NCBI RefSeq assembly: GCF_921293095.1
Contig: NC_060258.1
Location: 3,658,001 to 3,722,000 of the forward strand
Length of the DNA stretch: 64,000 nucleotides
Reading direction: 5' to 3'
Source of the DNA: Ischnura elegans
Taxonomy: Eukaryota; Arthropoda; Insecta; Odonata; Coenagrionidae
The notes under the pieces are model-generated. The model was not told the origin of the DNA, did no database searches, and saw only the letters and a list, made by a program, of their open reading frames with translations. This document shows positions 46,321 through 56,103 of the stretch, piece by piece (within the stretch, counting starts at the first letter, position 1; each line of letters opens with the position of its first letter). The position numbers were made by a program, and so were the translations under genes.

Positions 46321-46440
46321 AATCTTTCTTATTTAACGGAAAATATTTTATTCAAATTGTTTATAGAATATAATAAATTGATTCTTTCTTATTTAACGGA
46401 AAATATTTTATGAAAATTGTTTATTGAACATAATAAATAG
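46321..46440. repeat. 60-bp tandem duplication
   Basis: 'tctttcttatttaacggaaa' and the following 40 bases occur twice with a period of exactly 60, with a handful of substitutions, inside the hAT-like element. Confidence 0.9.
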
Positions 46441-47445
46441 AAAAACAATTTCATACACCGTGTTAGCACGCATCTAAGACGAACACGATTCTAAGACTAC
46501 CCTCCTCTTTTGGAACTCCACTAGGGGAAAATTTTTCCTTCCTAATAACGATACGATTATAAAATGAATGAGGAAAAACGATCAATGCTTTATTTTTTTG
46601 ATAGGTTGCCTATGTCCCAGGAAACGCAGGATTTTGGCGAGTACCTAAGATATTCATTATAGGTTTCAAACAATATTTTACATAATAACAGGAATAGTAG
46701 TACTTTATCAAGACACATAGGTCATATTGTTGACTCGACCCATATATCTTTCAAAATTCCGAAGGAAGACGCCACCTCACTAAAAAAATGTTTGCTCTCG
46801 ACTCGGCATTTACACTGCTAATATGGATTTCAGTCTGATGTAAAAATTCTTATCCATCAAACACCATTTCCAGTACACGTATTCACGAGAACAATGTGAA
46901 TGTTGTGCCTAAAACAACCGCATTCGCCGGCGCAGTGACTGGTTGTGAGATGGATCACGAAGGCCAAAAATAGTCTATTACTTGAATTGTTCCTGTCTAA
47001 TGAATATATTTTTAATATACTTGAGGTAGTGTGTAAAGCGTGAACAATGTTGCGTTAATCGTCAGTGGCACGCTCATCTGGATCTTCGCTTTCATATCTC
47101 TACTTGTTTTCTCCAGGTAGCTCACTCTACCCCCACCTCCACCGTCATGTGCTAGCGGACAACCCAAGGCGCTCTGCAATATTCACGCGCATCTAGCCCG
47201 GATTCTTTTCTTCATGTTCAATTATTTTCAGTCCAACTCTTAAAGTTCTCAATAGTTTCTTCGGAGGGGCCATGGTCCGAAGACGAATAAAATTAAACTA
47301 GTGAAAATGAAACCTGACTTTATTAAACCCACATGGAAAACACTCGGTGGTTCGAAGTCCAGCCACCCTGGAAAGTAGGGAACCACTCGTACGAGGTGAA
47401 GTTCGGAACTGATGCCATATCGTACGGGGGAACGCAGAGCATACT

Positions 47446-47499
47446 GCGTGACCATATAACGAAGCGTGACCATATGACGAAGCGTGACCATATGACTGC
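47446..47499. repeat. 18-bp tandem repeat, three units
   Basis: GCGTGACCATATGACGAA or a close variant occurs at 47446, 47464 and 47482. An open plus frame crosses it (R-D-H-M-T-K repeats), but no gene is recognised. Confidence 0.85.
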
Positions 47500-48027
47500 A
47501 CCATCAAATTTTTTGCCCTAAAGGTTAGCGATCTTCCTATCACAGGATTGAGGGTGTTGAATAAACGTTCAAATTTTTCGATACAAGGCCATCTAGATTT
47601 AGTTTCGAAAGTGGTCGCTGCAGCCAGTGGGAATCCTAATTGGGTAGAAGGGGGACTAAGCAGTGACCGAGGGAGGGGAAACCAAGGCAGTCGAGGAAAG
47701 TAAACAAGCTGATGAGAAGTGGTGTCATATTTCAGGAGGGGGGAGAGAATAGGCCTGTGCTGGGGAAAGATGTTTTTTTTTCTTCAGGGAACATTCGTTC
47801 CCACGCTTTTCTGACCCATGAGACGATGCTCCCCACAATGAATAGAAGTGCGCTCGCTACGAACGAAGTTGAAAATTCCTGGGAAGGTATTATTATCAAG
47901 ATTGAGAGATTTTTAAGGTTTTAGAACGAAATTCACGGCTTTTTCCAGGTTTTTTTCACGGTAGACAAAATTCACGGCTAATTCACGGTTTTAAGGTTTT
48001 CACGGTTGAGTGAGAACCCTGGTGTAT

Positions 48028-48300
48028 GCACACCCCAAATAAGAAGAGTGGAAAGGGTTCTTATTCTCTTCCTATTCCTATTCCTTTGATCACATACCTT
48101 ATGTCATTATATATTATAAAAGGATGGTCAGATGGGGTGCCTCATGTCCATATATCCGCGGTCATTGCCCTTCATTGGATAAATCGGATCCAAAGTGGGG
48201 AAAGCATCGCATTAGGATCCGAAGTTTTATATTATGGATTCAGTTTATACACACCCCAAATGAGAAGAAAGGAAAGGGTTCTAACCCTCTCTTTGAATGT
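48028..48300 (+). repeat. Tandem segmental duplication, rest of unit 1 plus unit 2
   Basis: 48028-48087 ends unit 1 ('cacaccccaaataagaagag'). Unit 2 runs from 48088 and contains the uninterrupted counterpart of the transposon target. Confidence 0.75.
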
Positions 48301-49894
48301 GCCCTCACAGGTCCGTTGATATCTCTTTCTGCCAGTCTTAGTTTGAGAGCCTGGATGGTTCAGGATGGATTGGTATCCATAACTATCAGAACAGACCAGT
48401 TATGCAGAATGTTAAAATGACAAAGAGCATGTCACGTTTCAAAATGCATCCAATATTTTGATAAAAGACTTTGCATGCAAAGATGAACTGAACGGCAGAA
48501 AGAACATTTTGAAACGTATCAGTAGCCTACCCCCACACTACTTCCCAACTCCGTCTCAGGGCCATCCACAATCGTCTGATTTCAGTGGCTGACCCTGAAT
48601 TCAAGGTGGAATTCACCTTGGATTGAGTCTAGCAAAGAATCATCACAAAGCTTGATTCATGAGTAAGTCTGTAAGAATATCTATTTCATTTCCTCACTTT
48701 GATGATTTATTTACTTTATATGAAAAAGCTGAAAATTGCCAAAAGATACCTAATTTCCAGGTTGTCCACATGCATCCATTTTCTAATTCCGTAACACTTC
48801 ACTTATAATTTATCTATTTTCAGAAGCAATCATCACAATAATATTTAAATTTTGAATGCATCCAGATTGAATATTCATAAAACTCAAAAGTACTGAAAAT
48901 ATGAAGCGATGTACAAAATACCACTAGAACATCCTAATAAAGAACATACTTAGCAGTTATAAGTTATAAGAAACGACCCATTCATTCAAACTTTTCACAT
49001 CCATCCTCAAAGAAGATGATGCCTTGTACTTTGCAGTACAACTTTTAACAATTTGGATGAAGCTATAATCTGGAAATCTTAGCTAACGAGAATAAGTAAG
49101 CAGGGCCTGGTCACCCATTGTCATTACTCTGCAGAACTACATCTGCTGCACACAAGGCATTGAAATTAAGTATAACCTATTTTCGGCCAAATCAGTTTTT
49201 TTCCTTATCTCACTTTTTCCATGAATAACTGTTAAGCCTATTAAAGCACAGTTGTCTAGAGCAAAAAACAGTGAATTGGTTGGGGTGTCTATCGAAGCAA
49301 AATTTTACCATCATTTCAAAACTGAAAAAAAACCACTTGATCTCATTTCAACAAGTTCAATGTTCATTTTATCTACGGACGCCACAACTGACATGGAACA
49401 AAAATGGATTCTTATGCCCATTATTCTTCTCAAGTGATTTATTGGGATTTTTTCTATTACCCAGTCTTAATGACAAAATTGTTAGGTGAAGTATACTGGA
49501 ATTCCCATATGAATACACATGACTGCATATATTGCAGAATGTCACTGATGCATGATGAAAATTTTACTAGACACTTTCCAATCTGATTACACTGTCAAGC
49601 AGAACTATAAATCATAAACTAAAGAATGTACTGATGGATAAACTAAAGGATGTATACACAAAAAATACAAGTGCTACATCCTTCACATTGGGAGTGTCCA
49701 AAAACCGGGTCTCAGATTTCCATGAAATTTTCTTGTGTTATACATAGTCCATTGGGAGCTGTCCCTGAAACAGCCCCCATATGGGGTTATACAAATATAT
49801 ATAACCAAATAACTGTATAACCAAATAGTTTAAACTGAAATGCATTTAAACATTTACAGGTGAAATATATATATGTATAAGAGCCACTCTGCAA
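48301..49894. other. Intron sequence, no feature seen
   Basis: Part of the last intron of the zinc-finger gene. Short open frames here have no motifs and no phase-compatible splice signals were noted. Confidence 0.4.
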
Positions 49895-49965
49895 ATGGTG
49901 AGCATTAGTCCAGTGGTTTAAGTGCCCAGTTGTCATGCCGAGGACCTGGGGTCGAGCCACATGCA
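49895..49965 (+). repeat. tRNA-like SINE head
   Basis: A-box-like TAGTCCAGTGG (49906-49916) and B-box-like GGGTCGAGCC (49949-49958) have tRNA-like spacing. The flanks do not pair as an acceptor stem, so a functional tRNA is excluded. It is probably an old tRNA-derived SINE fragment. Confidence 0.4.
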
Positions 49966-50157
49966 ATATTAAAATTTTCCATGAACTTCATGGAAAGACG
50001 ACAAAACTCTAGCTTTTGTAAAATAAGAGTGTAGAAAAAAAGTACGAAAGAAATCAAATTCAAAATATTTTTGAACAAGAGACCTAGTTTTTGGACATCG
50101 CCTTATCAGAATTAGTTAAAAATCCTTTCTCTGAAGAGACATTTTCAAAGCACTCAC

Positions 50158-50230
50158 CCTCTGCCTCTATCATAGACTCCATGGCCATTGTACGATTTTG
50201 AATCAACTCCCCATTCTCCATAACAGTAGG
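50158..50230 (-). CDS. Zinc-finger gene, internal exon (24 codons + 1 nt)
   Basis: The acceptor CTTACTTTCAG and donor G/GTGAGT bound a 73-nt exon. It reads P-T-V-M-E-N-G-E-L-I-Q-N-R-T-M-A-M-E and six more residues to A-E, then one base G. That base plus TG at the start of the terminal exon makes a valine codon, restoring the frame of the finger exon. The phase match (0 in, 1 out) is strong evidence for the exon. Confidence 0.88.
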
Positions 50231-50499
50231 CTGAAAGTAAGCGGATATCAGATTTACAAATTAAATTGTAAAAAAATGAAACAAGAATCTTCATTTCTTG
50301 TGAATCTCATGCTAAATACAAAAACAAATGAAGTGACAACACCAACACTAACCCTAAACACTCTCAAACAATATGCTGTCCTAAATACTAAAATATAAAC
50401 TACTTTCCAGGGAAAAGGTGTAGGCCAAAAGAATAAGCAAAATGCAAGGTAAAAATATTGTTGGGAAACGGTCTTCTTCAGAGTAAGTTCTTCTATTCT

Positions 50500-51300
50500 T
50501 GATCATATAGGGGATTTCTTCAAGAATCTTCTGAACAAGAGGGGGTAGAAGACATATGGGATAACAGTTATACTTATCGGCTCTCCGTCATGGATGGGGT
50601 TGACCCCCTCGACTGTCTCCAGCAGGGGGCATTCACCTCCTCTCTGAGGAGGGGAAGACCTCTGCTAGCTCCTGCAGCATCTTAATTCAACTTGGGCTGA
50701 GAGAATATTTAATTCAAGGCGTCGTGGGTTGACCTTATTTCTCTTGGCATGGCAAATCTACTGTTCAGTTCTCCTATTTTCTCTTCTTCACCACTCTTCA
50801 ACTCACAGTCTAACCTCCACGATTCTCTTCTCTTTCTACCTCTCCTCCACCTGACAGGCAACACACCATCAGCTGTCGGGCATAGCCTTTGGCTGCAACA
50901 TGTAGCCGTGTTTGATGTGTCTCTTCCAGCTGAAATTCGTCCGTATTTTACTAAACAGAGAGTGTTAGTTTCCTGAGGTTGGGGCACCTGGAGGAAACTT
51001 AGGAAGAAGTGGGTTTTCATAGAATACTCACCACGGGGCAGGAGGATGGCCAAAGCATGTTCTTATTTTGTAGAAGGAAGGAGTTCTGTCACCCTCCATT
51101 TGCTGCACACGGGTGTTGCTTGGAGGAAGGGGATTGGGAAAATTGTAGACCTTTCACTGGTCGCGTGCACATCATGGAAAAACCACAAAATTGGGAAAGC
51201 GGGGAATCGTGGGGGGAGGGGGAAACACTCAGCATTCCATTCAATCTTTGCTGTATACCCACAACCACATAATCACACACGATATTGAATCAGATCTCCT
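50500..51300. other. Unidentified GC-richer block
   Basis: This block differs in base composition from the surrounding intron and holds overlapping open frames on both strands (for example 50709-51053 minus and 50749-50976 plus). A splice-bounded open stretch is visible on the minus strand (CAG acceptor, Q-M-E-G-D-R-T-P-S-F-Y, donor GTGAGT near 51030). Its 71-nt length would break the frame of the zinc-finger gene. It is probably an old mobile-element or gene fragment; the class is unknown. Confidence 0.3.
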
Positions 51301-51480
51301 AATCTTGTGAATGTGGATTTAAAGTTACTCATGAAAAATGCCAAGTGGTAACGGTTACAATACATTTTGACCAATTTTGAAAATAATGATGAAGTTCTCA
51401 CAATTTGGGCTCAAGTGCCCGTGTTAACAGTACTATGAATTCAGGATTTCCCCAAACATCACTTTCATCCATTAGTTTAA

Positions 51481-52494
51481 CGCATTCATCCCAAGCATTG
51501 CATAAACAAAACATTATTGAATGGTAATTATTAGAAAAATCATTTATGCAGGATAATTTTTTCTCAGGTTTTCTGAATTTCTGATATATCTTTTAGCTAT
51601 TTTTGTAAACATTTTCACTCAAATAACAATTTTCATCTTACTTCAAAATTTGCCCATTTCGAAGCTTTGAAATACTACAAATTGTAAATGATATTTTACT
51701 AATATTTATCGAGTAATCCTACTAGAGGTAATTTTTTCTCTAAGTTCTGTTTCTTTACTCATCATGTTTATTTTTGTCACGAACATTCGCCATTCCTGGT
51801 ATAAATATGGTTGTTGTAAAGTGTTGCGATTACACAACAATGGGAATTCTCTGGTAGATCAGAGGGCTGTTCTCAAAGCATAACAAAACTTATCAGTATG
51901 GCTTTTAATCAACAATGTAGTCTCTCGGAGGCAGTTAAGCTGCATTTTAAGCACTCACAGGTTGTAAGTTTATAACGTAAAGCGAGAATAGCATTTCCTA
52001 TTCCAAGATGGCCATCTGTACCAACTTTACATCAAACCGTCAGGTACTTCATAGAGTCAAACTGTTTGGCGCACACATGGAACCGATACAGGGCAATGTC
52101 ATTAAGTCGAAGTATTTCTTTGTAAATGTTAAATTCAGCTTCAGATGCATTCAGTTTCAGAGACGGTAGAATGAGAGGGTGAGCACCGTATTAGTCAAAG
52201 CAGGATTGTGATGGAAGGTGGAGCCTCTAGTAACCTTCTAGGAGGATGTTATTGAATATTTAATCAGAAAAGACTGTGAAAATTAAAATATACAACCTAA
52301 ATTTTGAAAAGTTCTTTTTTGTTTTTATTTTCCGGAGTTTTTCCAACATTGTGTAAACGCAACATAATGCAAATCATATATTATGATGAATATAATCATT
52401 TTTACTGAAAATTAATCTTGATTAGGATAAAATAAACCGTAAAATACACAATAACCCAAGTTAAAATCCCTACATGCAGTCTGGGGAACAATGG
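51481..52494 (-). mobile_element. piggyBac-like MITE, internal-deletion derivative
   Basis: It follows TTAA at 51477-51480 and begins CGCATTCATCCCAAG; the other end, in reverse, reads CCATTGTTCCCCAGACTG. It is the same family as 58842-61471 in opposite orientation. The two outer parts align throughout, but the middle (about 1.6 kb in the longer copy) is missing. More substitutions at the ends than in the longer copy indicate greater age. The right end lies 28 bp inside the intron from the donor of exon 52654-52523. Confidence 0.8.
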
Positions 52495-52522
52495 CTGAAT
52501 TGAATGTGAATTTCATGCATAC

Positions 52523-52654
52523 CTCAGTGGCATCAGTCTCCTTGGGAGATAGTTCGTCTTTGGCCAAAACCAGCACAGAGTCAAGGTCTATCTCGATGGC
52601 TCCAGTGCCTTCAGCATCCACCTCCTCGCCTTGGGAAGACATTGAGGCCTGTGC
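52523..52654 (-). CDS. Zinc-finger gene, internal acidic exon
   Basis: A 132-nt exon of phase 0 to 0, acceptor GTGCAG and donor GAG/GTATGC. It encodes 44 residues rich in E and D (for example Q-G-E-E-V-D-A-E-G-T-G and D-E-L-S-P-K-E-T-D-A-T-E). Such acidic, unstructured segments are usual between the N-terminal domain and the finger array of insect zinc-finger proteins. An in-frame alternative acceptor six bases further in (GCACAG) could remove two residues. Confidence 0.85.
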
Positions 52655-53849
52655 CTGCACATGAGTCCAAAATCAGCATCATTAACGACAGAGATACAGA
52701 TATACATCTAGAAATAGCATCATTAGTTCATCAAAAAATAATGATTCCTATATATAGCATTGATAACAATCTACACACCACCTCAAAAAATTCACCTGTT
52801 AATATTCACATGTACACCTTGTATGTTACATATATGTGCACTAAATTGTACTATAATTATAATGTACCACAATGCTCAAAAAAGGAAATAACTCATCTTC
52901 TCAAGAAAATGCAGGATTAGTATCCCGTAAAAAAATGCAACTCATGTGTGAATAACAATTTTTCTAAGGCTAGAATGTGTGACTAAGACTTTGGTTTAAT
53001 TTTAAATGCTTCAAAATATTGTTGCCCTCATTCATCTTCACTTTGGGTTACCTTATACACATGCAAAATGCATTTGTATTCTGTGGATTGTATCTGCTAG
53101 ATGTTTTACATCATGATGAAAATTCTTAATAGTCTTATTAAATATAGAATCACATAAAATTCAACTATGGGCAAATCGCTCAAAAGAGTACAGAAAAAAA
53201 ATAGAAAGCATGCTATGCTGAGAGCAGGATGAGATGTGTTCACTCACATGCAAAGAGTCCATCATACTATTAGCTGATACTACTGCAATGCCTGGACTTA
53301 TTACCAACCTTGAATTCCCATGGTAGCCTTTTAAAATTCTTCTGCGTTTTGTGGATGAAAATAGCCCCTGCTTTTTTGACATTTCATGTACCATTCTTTA
53401 ATCTAACAACAATTCCATATGTTGGTCCAGCACAGTTATTTTATTCTGTAGTGAGCCAGGCAATAAATAGCTTCGGAGCATAAAGGAGCAATTCATAGCT
53501 TGCAAACAATAACTGCTAGTTTTACTCATTCCACTGCCTTTCTAACCTTAAGTACAGTGGGTATCATACCTCCCTCTTAACATACAAAAAGTAAGCCTAA
53601 AACGATCATAAACATGCTATATTCATAACATTTTGATATTTGGTGTTTTTTAAGGGTGCTTCACAGGTAGTAACTGTATTAAATGTGCATTACTTTTAGC
53701 AAACGAATATAACTTTTTAAGGTACTTATATTATTATGTAATTTAAAAATATTAAGCTTTACCAATGCATGTGACTCAAAAGTGTATGCAACCAGCTCCA
53801 CACTAACTGATCTCTGTAAAAATTTATGTGTATTCCACAAAGTTTTAGT

Positions 53850-54240
53850 TCTCCATACCTGGGTGTAAAACTTGATAATCAAGTCACCTTGGAGGAACAT
53901 ATTCAAAAGCTCTGCAGAAATATGATCTCTAATTGTGTTCTGATTCTATCAGGTAAACTGTATAGACATTGATGTATTAGTATTATTGTCAATTTACTAT
54001 GGTGAATTCTACCTGAATGTGATGTTTAGTATCCTCATCTGGAGCCCTAGACCCAATTCTAAAATAACGTGCAAAATTCAAAAAAGGATACTGCAGCTCT
54101 TAGGTAAAATGTCTCCTTACACAGCATGCCACCCTCCACTTAAAAAATTAACTTTTCTACATCACCCCTTTGTGTTCATGTATACTGCGACTGTTTGCGG
54201 AAAAAACTATATTCATAATTATGACGATTTATGCATATAA
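53850..54240 (+). pseudogene. Jockey-like LINE, 3' end of reverse transcriptase ORF
   Basis: Frames broken by stops and shifts read Y-L-G-V-K-L-D-N-Q-V-T-L-E-E-H-I-Q-K-L-C (53850 on), then Y-L-N-V-M-F-S-I-L-I-W, I-Q-K-R-I-L-Q-L-L-G and P-L-K-K-L-T-F-L. This pattern (LG..LD..LTW..HI, then IL.WG, LQK.A.R...G, C.PLF..L.IL) marks the C-terminal part of jockey/RTE-type non-LTR reverse transcriptases. The copy is 5'-truncated, dead, and antisense to the host gene. Confidence 0.7.
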
Positions 54241-54371
54241 AAATTTTTTCTTTCTTCATTAGTACTGTTTTTGTATCTTATATACTCCTTGACATGTCTT
54301 ATGTTTGTCCAAACAAATCACTGGACCAATTAAAGTATTGTCATTACTATTATTGTTATTAATATTATTAT
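54241..54371 (+). mobile_element. LINE 3' UTR and ATT-rich tail
   Basis: After the last ORF codons come 'ccaattaaagtattgtc' and a run of imperfect ATT repeats, typical of a jockey-like 3' tail. The tail ends within about six bases of the splice donor of the exon at 54506-54378. Confidence 0.55.
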
Positions 54372-54377
54372 GATTAC

Positions 54378-54506
54378 CTGATCAGAGGCTTGGGAAACAA
54401 GGTCATTTGTGGCCCCATCAGTGCTATTACTGTGTGCATATCCACCTCCATCATCACTGAAATGATCTGCTTTTACACAAGGGGACCCACATGTTGCCAT
54501 GCCACT
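54378..54506 (-). CDS. Zinc-finger gene, internal exon
   Basis: A 129-nt exon of phase 0 to 0, acceptor TTTTTTCTCAG and donor CAG/GTAATC. It encodes 43 residues, S-G-M-A-T-C-G-S-P-C-V-K-A-D-H-F through D-L-V-S-Q-A-S-D-Q, rich in S, D, G and N. No folded domain is recognisable; it is probably a disordered linker. Confidence 0.85.
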
Positions 54507-54509
54507 CTG

Positions 54510-55970
54510 AGAAAAAATGAGAATTAACACTTCATTGATACATGTTTGCACCAATTGGTATTAGAAGCAAAAAGATCACAACCAAAACAACAAATATAGA
54601 GTGTATACATAATTGAAAATTTCCCTGAAAAGCTATTCTGACCTCAGATAGGAAGACGGGAGAAATTCATCGACTAACAAAATATGGCCCATTAAGTTAC
54701 TCTGCCTTTTCAATTAGCCATAGGAAACCCTTCCTAAAAAGGAACAAAAAATTTATCAGCAATAATTTGTGAAATCATGGTCTCATGACATATTCATTGG
54801 CAACCGATTTCATCCATTAAAGGTGATCATTATATTTTATTTCAATCAAAGATGAACACATAACAAGTTCAATTAAAATCACCTCATGGAAAGAAATTGA
54901 TGCCTCTTAACAACCACCCTGGTTTGCAAACATCTAATACCCTCTCCAAAGATGGTGAAGGACAAATGCTGAGTCCCCCTTATCATTTACTCCATATAGT
55001 TCTCACCACATCCACATCTGCAACAGTCACAATATGCCTTATATAAATTGTTTTTTGGGAGCAATTCATGTTTGGTAGGATTGGCTAGAAACTGCATCAC
55101 CTGATTATGTGGCAATACAGCCAGCCAGAACTAACACAACAGGATTTATCATTCACCATGAAAGGTTTCTCACATTTGAAACGACTTCACCAGTAGTTGA
55201 CCACATAATGAGGCATGACAGCCTGATAAAAACAGCTGTAGACGGACTGCTGGAAGAATAGTAAAAGTTATAAAAGATATAAAAGAGAAGAAATACGTCC
55301 CAATGAAATAGTTAGCGGACAGTAGAGTTGCCTCAAAGATATCTTAGGACTTACGAAGTTGATCCGTCCTTCTGTTATATGGTGATTGGAAGTGAGTGTG
55401 GTGTTTCTATGCTGAGAAAAATGGGAAATGCCATGACGTCAGAGTCCTTAAATGCTCAGTGAGCAATGGTGTGTGATTAGAGCATCTGTATTCAAAAGAA
55501 TAAACCATTCATTTTGAATGATTTCTTCAAGAATGACACATGTCTGTGTTAGTCGAAAAAACTTTAGGGCCAATGGGCCAAAACTTTTGGGAATTTTGAT
55601 TCCCTTAATCTCCCTAAAAAAGAAACCAGAAACAGCCAGAGAAAGTTGGGGCGACCCAAAAAATTGCAAGGTAACATAGCCCAGAAGCGTATCTTAAACT
55701 AACATGACTAACTGTGAAAGTTCTAATGAAGACTTATGACACAACTCAAGTTTACTCATTCACATTAGACAAAGTTAGGGTAAAGGTTTGGCTTTTATGT
55801 CAACTAGTACAGGAATATTCCGTGGAGGAAATATTCCTGTGATCATATTCCTATTCTATATTTGACAAAGGAAGGTAAAAGGTATAGTTATTATGGTAAA
55901 TGATATTGCATTATTCCATGGAGGACTGAATTTGTGTAGTAGCAAAAATGTGCTTAACAAAGCAAACATG
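54510..55970. other. Intron sequence, no feature seen
   Basis: Intron between exons at 56.0 and 54.4 kb. No further exon or element terminus was recognised. Confidence 0.45.
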
Positions 55971-55977
55971 AACTTAC

Positions 55978-56097
55978 CAAGTCCTCAGTTGCCAATGGGT
56001 CCAAAGCTTTACTTGAAATTCCATCTGGATCCGGTGTGTTCATCTCAGGATAATTACATTCACTGAGAGGGTCTTCGTTCTCTTCCTTCACAGTTTC
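55978..56097 (-). CDS. Zinc-finger gene, internal exon with SUMO-like VKEE
   Basis: A 120-nt exon of phase 0 to 0, acceptor TATCTTCTAG and donor TTG/GTAAGT, both strong. It encodes 40 residues from E-T-V-K-E-E-N-E-D-P-L-S-E-C-N through A-L-D-P-L-A-T-E-D-L. The V-K-E-E near the start fits the SUMO consensus (hydrophobic-K-x-E). Acidic K-E-E-x-x-D-P-L motifs of this type are common in insect zinc-finger linkers; the SUMO role is inference. Confidence 0.9.
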
Positions 56098-56103
56098 CTA
56101 GAA

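Larger units (their letters stand above)
45898..48021. mobile_element. hAT-like element with 6-bp target duplication
   Basis: The left end CAGGGTTCCCACTCTACC and the right end (reverse complement CAGGGTTCTCACTCAACC) match at 16 of 18 positions. GTGTAT occurs directly on both sides (45892-45897 and 48022-48027). The paralogous duplicated segment at 48240-48255 preserves the empty site (...cagtttatacacacc), confirming that six bases were duplicated. 'ttcacgg' words recur in both subterminal regions. No transposase motif is readable. hAT-type elements usually duplicate 8 bp, so the family is a minor variant. Confidence 0.75.

Noticed and set aside
47249..47543. Overlapping frames on both strands around 47.3-47.5 kb
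   Set aside because: They arise from an 18-bp tandem repeat inside a non-autonomous element; no domain is present.
49895..49965. Functional tRNA gene
   Set aside because: A/B-box-like motifs are present but the acceptor and anticodon arms do not pair.
53161..53394. 77-codon minus frame ending near a GTGAGT donor
   Set aside because: A stop lies immediately upstream in frame and no acceptor matches; inclusion is unnecessary because neighbouring exons already join in phase.
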